NCBI GenBank assembly: GCA_946481585.1
Contig: CAMLOF010000120.1
Span: 1-8,586 of the forward strand
Length of the DNA stretch: 8,586 bases
Reading direction: 5' to 3'
Source: an uncultured Macromonas sp.
GTDB taxonomy: Bacteria; Pseudomonadota; Gammaproteobacteria; Burkholderiales; Burkholderiaceae
The translations under genes were made by a program, and so were the position numbers. The notes below the pieces were generated by a model. It made no database searches, was not told the DNA's origin, and saw only the letters and a program-made list of their open reading frames with translations. This document shows positions 6,697-8,586 of this stretch, piece after piece. Position 1 is the stretch's first letter. Every line of letters starts with the position of its first letter.

Positions 6697-7265
6697 CTTG
6701 CCAAGGTCTCGGGCGTGATCTGCACGTGCGCTGGGTAGTTGGTGTGGTCGCACCCCAGCTTCACCGCAGCACCGGCCTTGACCGCCGCACACATCGCCGG
6801 GGTCAACTCAAAACGCAAGAAGTGCACTGCGGAGGTCTTGTCCTCGGTCTCGCGGTCCAGGTCTTCGTCGGCCATGGCGTAAACGCGCGCATGCCCCTCC
6901 ACCTCCACGAACATGCGGTCCTCAATGCCGATCAGCCGCGCCAACTCGCGCTTACGCTCATTGATGTCGGGGTACTCCAGCAGCATCGTGGCCTTCCAGT
7001 TGCTGCCATCTGGCACCAACGGGGCGTAGGCGTCAATCTCGTCCTGAATGCCCTCTTCCTCAAAGATCTTCTCAATGCGCAGCATCTCCTGGATCTGGTA
7101 GCGCATGCTCAGCTCGCTTTCGAACTGCACGCTCACGTGCTCGCCCAGGTACACCGTGCGCAGCTTGCGGTGGGCAATCACTTCGGGCTTGTGGGTCTTG
7201 CGCCACTTGCTGTAGGCCTCCAGCGTCATCAGGCTGTCGGGGGTGATCTTTCCGGTCAGTTGCAT
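6675..7265 (-). CDS. DUF3501 family protein, partner of the adjacent Fe-S oxidoreductase
   Basis: A protein of unknown biochemical function (196 aa). I recognise DUF3501 from the layout: LTGKITPDSLMTLEAYSKWR (3-22), HRKLRTVYLGEHVSVQFES (32-50), MRYQIQEMLRIEKIF (54-68), then VPDGSNWKATMLLEYPDI (84-101). It looks soluble, acidic and without membrane segments. It has only two cysteines, C159 and C172, so no obvious Fe-S cluster of its own. ATG 7265 is preferred because AAGGGA (7279-7274) lies 8 bases upstream. A GTG at 7283 would overlap the stop of the upstream gene (GTGA) and add six residues. Family knowledge: DUF3501 genes commonly sit beside GlpC-like Fe-S proteins, often with rubrerythrin. 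The close spacing here fits co-transcription and a shared redox role, which is inference. Confidence 0.9.
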   Translation of the reverse strand: MQLTGKITPDSLMTLEAYSKWRKTHKPEVIAHRKLRTVYLGEHVSVQFESELSMRYQIQEMLRIEKIFEEEGIQDEIDAYAPLVPDGSNWKATMLLEYPDINERKRELARLIGIEDRMFVEVEGHARVYAMADEDLDRETEDKTSAVHFLRFELTPAMCAAVKAGAAVKLGCDHTNYPAHVQITPETLASLAGDLK

Positions 7266-7279
7266 AACAGCATTCCCTT

Positions 7280-8586
7280 TCACTTCAATCCGTAGGCGGT
7301 TCGCACCAACGTCAAGGGGTGCGCCAGCGTTGGCGTGCCCAGCTGGTTGACTTCAAACCCCTGCGCAATGTGGTGGCCGCCAAGCGGGCAGTCTGAACTG
7401 ATGTAGTCGGGCTTGGCGCCGTCCTTCATCTGCGACATGGCCTTGAACACCGGCTTGCCGATCTTCATGGCCATGGGGTGGTAGGCCTTCTTCACCCCAA
7501 AGGTGCCCGCGTGGCCCGAGCAACGCTCGATGGTGTTGACGGTGGTGCCCGGCACCATCTTCAACATCTCCTCGGTCTTCTTGCCAATGTTCTGCACACG
7601 GCCATGGCAGGGTATCTGGTAGCTCACGTTGCCCAGCGGCTGCGGGAATTCGGTCTTCAGCAGCCCGTCGCGCTTGCGCGCCATCAGGTACTCAAACGGG
7701 TCCCACATCGCGTCCTTCACCAGCTGGGTGTCGGCGTCATCTGGGAACATCAGGGGCAGTTCCTGCTTGAACATCAGCGTACAGCTGGGCACCGCGCTCA
7801 GAATGGCAAAGCCGTCCTTGGCGTAATTGGCCAGCACGGGAATGTTGGCCTCCTTGGCCGCCTGCACCGAATCCAGGTCGCCCAGCTCCAGCTTGGGCAT
7901 GCCGCAGCAACGCTCCTTCTCCACCAACACGTAGGGTATGTCGTTGTGCGCCAGTATCTTCAGCAGGTCGTGGCCAATGCCGGGCTCGTTGTAGTTGACG
8001 AAGCAGGTTGAAAAAATCACCACTTTGCCGGGAGTGCGCTCACCGTCCTTCACCTCGGTAGCCTGGGACTCGGCCGCACCCCAGCGAAAACGCCGGGTCG
8101 CCAGCTCGGGCAGCCAGGCGTCGCGGTGCACGCCCATGGCCTTTTCCATCAGGCCGCGCGCCACCTTCGTCTTGTTCACGGCGTTGGCCACCTGCACCAC
8201 CACCGGAATCCCCGCGAAGGAGCCATGCACGTCGGTGGAGGCCAGGAATTTCTCCGCCGCCTTCACCTCACCCTTCTTGAACTTGATGGCCTTGGCCCGC
8301 AGCATGGTGTGCGGAAAGTCAAGGTTCCATTCGTGCGGCGGCGTGTACGGGCACTTGGTCATGTAGCACAGGTCGCACATGTAGCACTGGTCCACCACCT
8401 TCCAGTAGTCCTTCTTGTCCACGCCGTCCACCTCCATGGTGGAGCTTTCGTCCACCAGGTCGAACAGCGTGGGAAAGGCACCGCACAGGCTCACGCAGCG
8501 GCGGCAGCCATGGCAGATGTCGAAGATACGTTCCAGCTCCGTCAGGCACTTTTCCTCGTCGTAAAAGTCCGGATTCTTCCAATCCA
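7280..8586 (-). CDS. GlpC/heterodisulfide-reductase-like (Fe-S)-binding oxidoreductase subunit (partial, N-terminus beyond window)
   Basis: 434 codons are visible and the frame stays open to the right edge, so the true start lies outside; the GTG at 8494 falls inside the first Fe-S motif and is not the start. Two [4Fe-4S] ferredoxin motifs: CHGCRRCVSLC (8515-8483) and CYMCDLCYMTKCP (8386-8348). Two CCG-type domains follow. The first has STCFVNYNEPGIG, then 31 residues from its Cys to ERCCGMP, then PSC. The second has PCHGRVQNIG, then ERCSGHAGTFG, then SDCPLGGHH, with serine replacing the second Cys of CC. Family knowledge: such subunits pass electrons between flavoprotein dehydrogenases or rubrerythrin-like partners and quinone or thiol/disulfide centres. 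No membrane segment is visible. Its stop lies 14 bp before the DUF3501 start, so the two probably share a transcript. True glycerol-3-phosphate dehydrogenase function is not supported, as no glpA or glpB is in view. Confidence 0.88.
   Translation of the reverse strand, partial: DWKNPDFYDEEKCLTELERIFDICHGCRRCVSLCGAFPTLFDLVDESSTMEVDGVDKKDYWKVVDQCYMCDLCYMTKCPYTPPHEWNLDFPHTMLRAKAIKFKKGEVKAAEKFLASTDVHGSFAGIPVVVQVANAVNKTKVARGLMEKAMGVHRDAWLPELATRRFRWGAAESQATEVKDGERTPGKVVIFSTCFVNYNEPGIGHDLLKILAHNDIPYVLVEKERCCGMPKLELGDLDSVQAAKEANIPVLANYAKDGFAILSAVPSCTLMFKQELPLMFPDDADTQLVKDAMWDPFEYLMARKRDGLLKTEFPQPLGNVSYQIPCHGRVQNIGKKTEEMLKMVPGTTVNTIERCSGHAGTFGVKKAYHPMAMKIGKPVFKAMSQMKDGAKPDYISSDCPLGGHHIAQGFEVNQLGTPTLAHPLTLVRTAYGLK

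Noticed and set aside
7265..7283. GTG 7283 as the DUF3501 start, overlapping the upstream stop as GTGA
   Set aside because: Attractive as a coupled overlap, but AAGGGA is well placed for ATG 7265 and the six extra residues do not resemble the family N-terminus.
8483..8494. GTG 8494 as the start of the Fe-S protein
   Set aside because: It falls between the third and fourth cysteines of the first [4Fe-4S] motif, and the frame continues with conserved-looking sequence to the window edge.

Overview
The window is a gene-dense, GC-rich stretch of ordinary chromosome. It most likely comes from a betaproteobacterium of the Burkholderiales, and the protein sequences look Comamonadaceae-like (Acidovorax/Hydrogenophaga/Rhodoferax type). 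That placement is inferred from protein character and codon use, not from a marker gene. I see no mobile element, CRISPR array, tRNA, rRNA, phage or defence genes. All nine genes can be assigned at least to a family.

Layout. (1) 1-338, minus: start-proximal part of a 4-carboxymuconolactone decarboxylase family gene, cut by the window edge. (2) 339-496: divergent intergenic region with a cluster of TTGTCCAC-type repeats. (3) 497-1705, plus: dinB-like Y-family DNA polymerase, with a TTG start and a C-terminal clamp-binding motif. (4) 1706-1896: AT-rich intergenic region with a candidate promoter. (5) 1897-3462, plus: Aer-type PAS chemoreceptor. (6) A tightly packed minus-strand cluster, read yaaA (5971-5195), then a prolyl-4-hydroxylase-like 2OG-Fe(II) oxygenase (5191-4349), then queF (4347-3472). 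(7) 5970-6671, plus: truC-like tRNA pseudouridine synthase, whose start codon shares the tetranucleotide CATG with the start of yaaA on the other strand. (8) A second minus-strand pair: a GlpC/heterodisulfide-reductase-like Fe-S protein (cut by the right edge, ending at 7280), then a DUF3501 protein (7265-6675).

How the genes relate. truC and queF both act on tRNA modification (pseudouridine-65 and queuosine). YaaA is a peroxide-stress protein linked to iron control. Between yaaA and queF sits an Fe(II)- and oxygen-dependent hydroxylase of unknown substrate, with a UBA-like N-terminal segment. The Aer-like receptor senses redox state and energy, and the Fe-S/DUF3501 pair is probably a redox module. 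A loose theme of oxygen, iron and redox runs through the window, but joint function is inference from gene order only.

The most useful items for a second look are the repeat cluster upstream of dinB, the shared CATG start of yaaA and truC, the orphan oxygenase in the yaaA-queF cluster, methylation-type sites in an Aer-like receptor, and the altered second CCG motif of the Fe-S protein. I found no convincing undescribed multi-gene system here.
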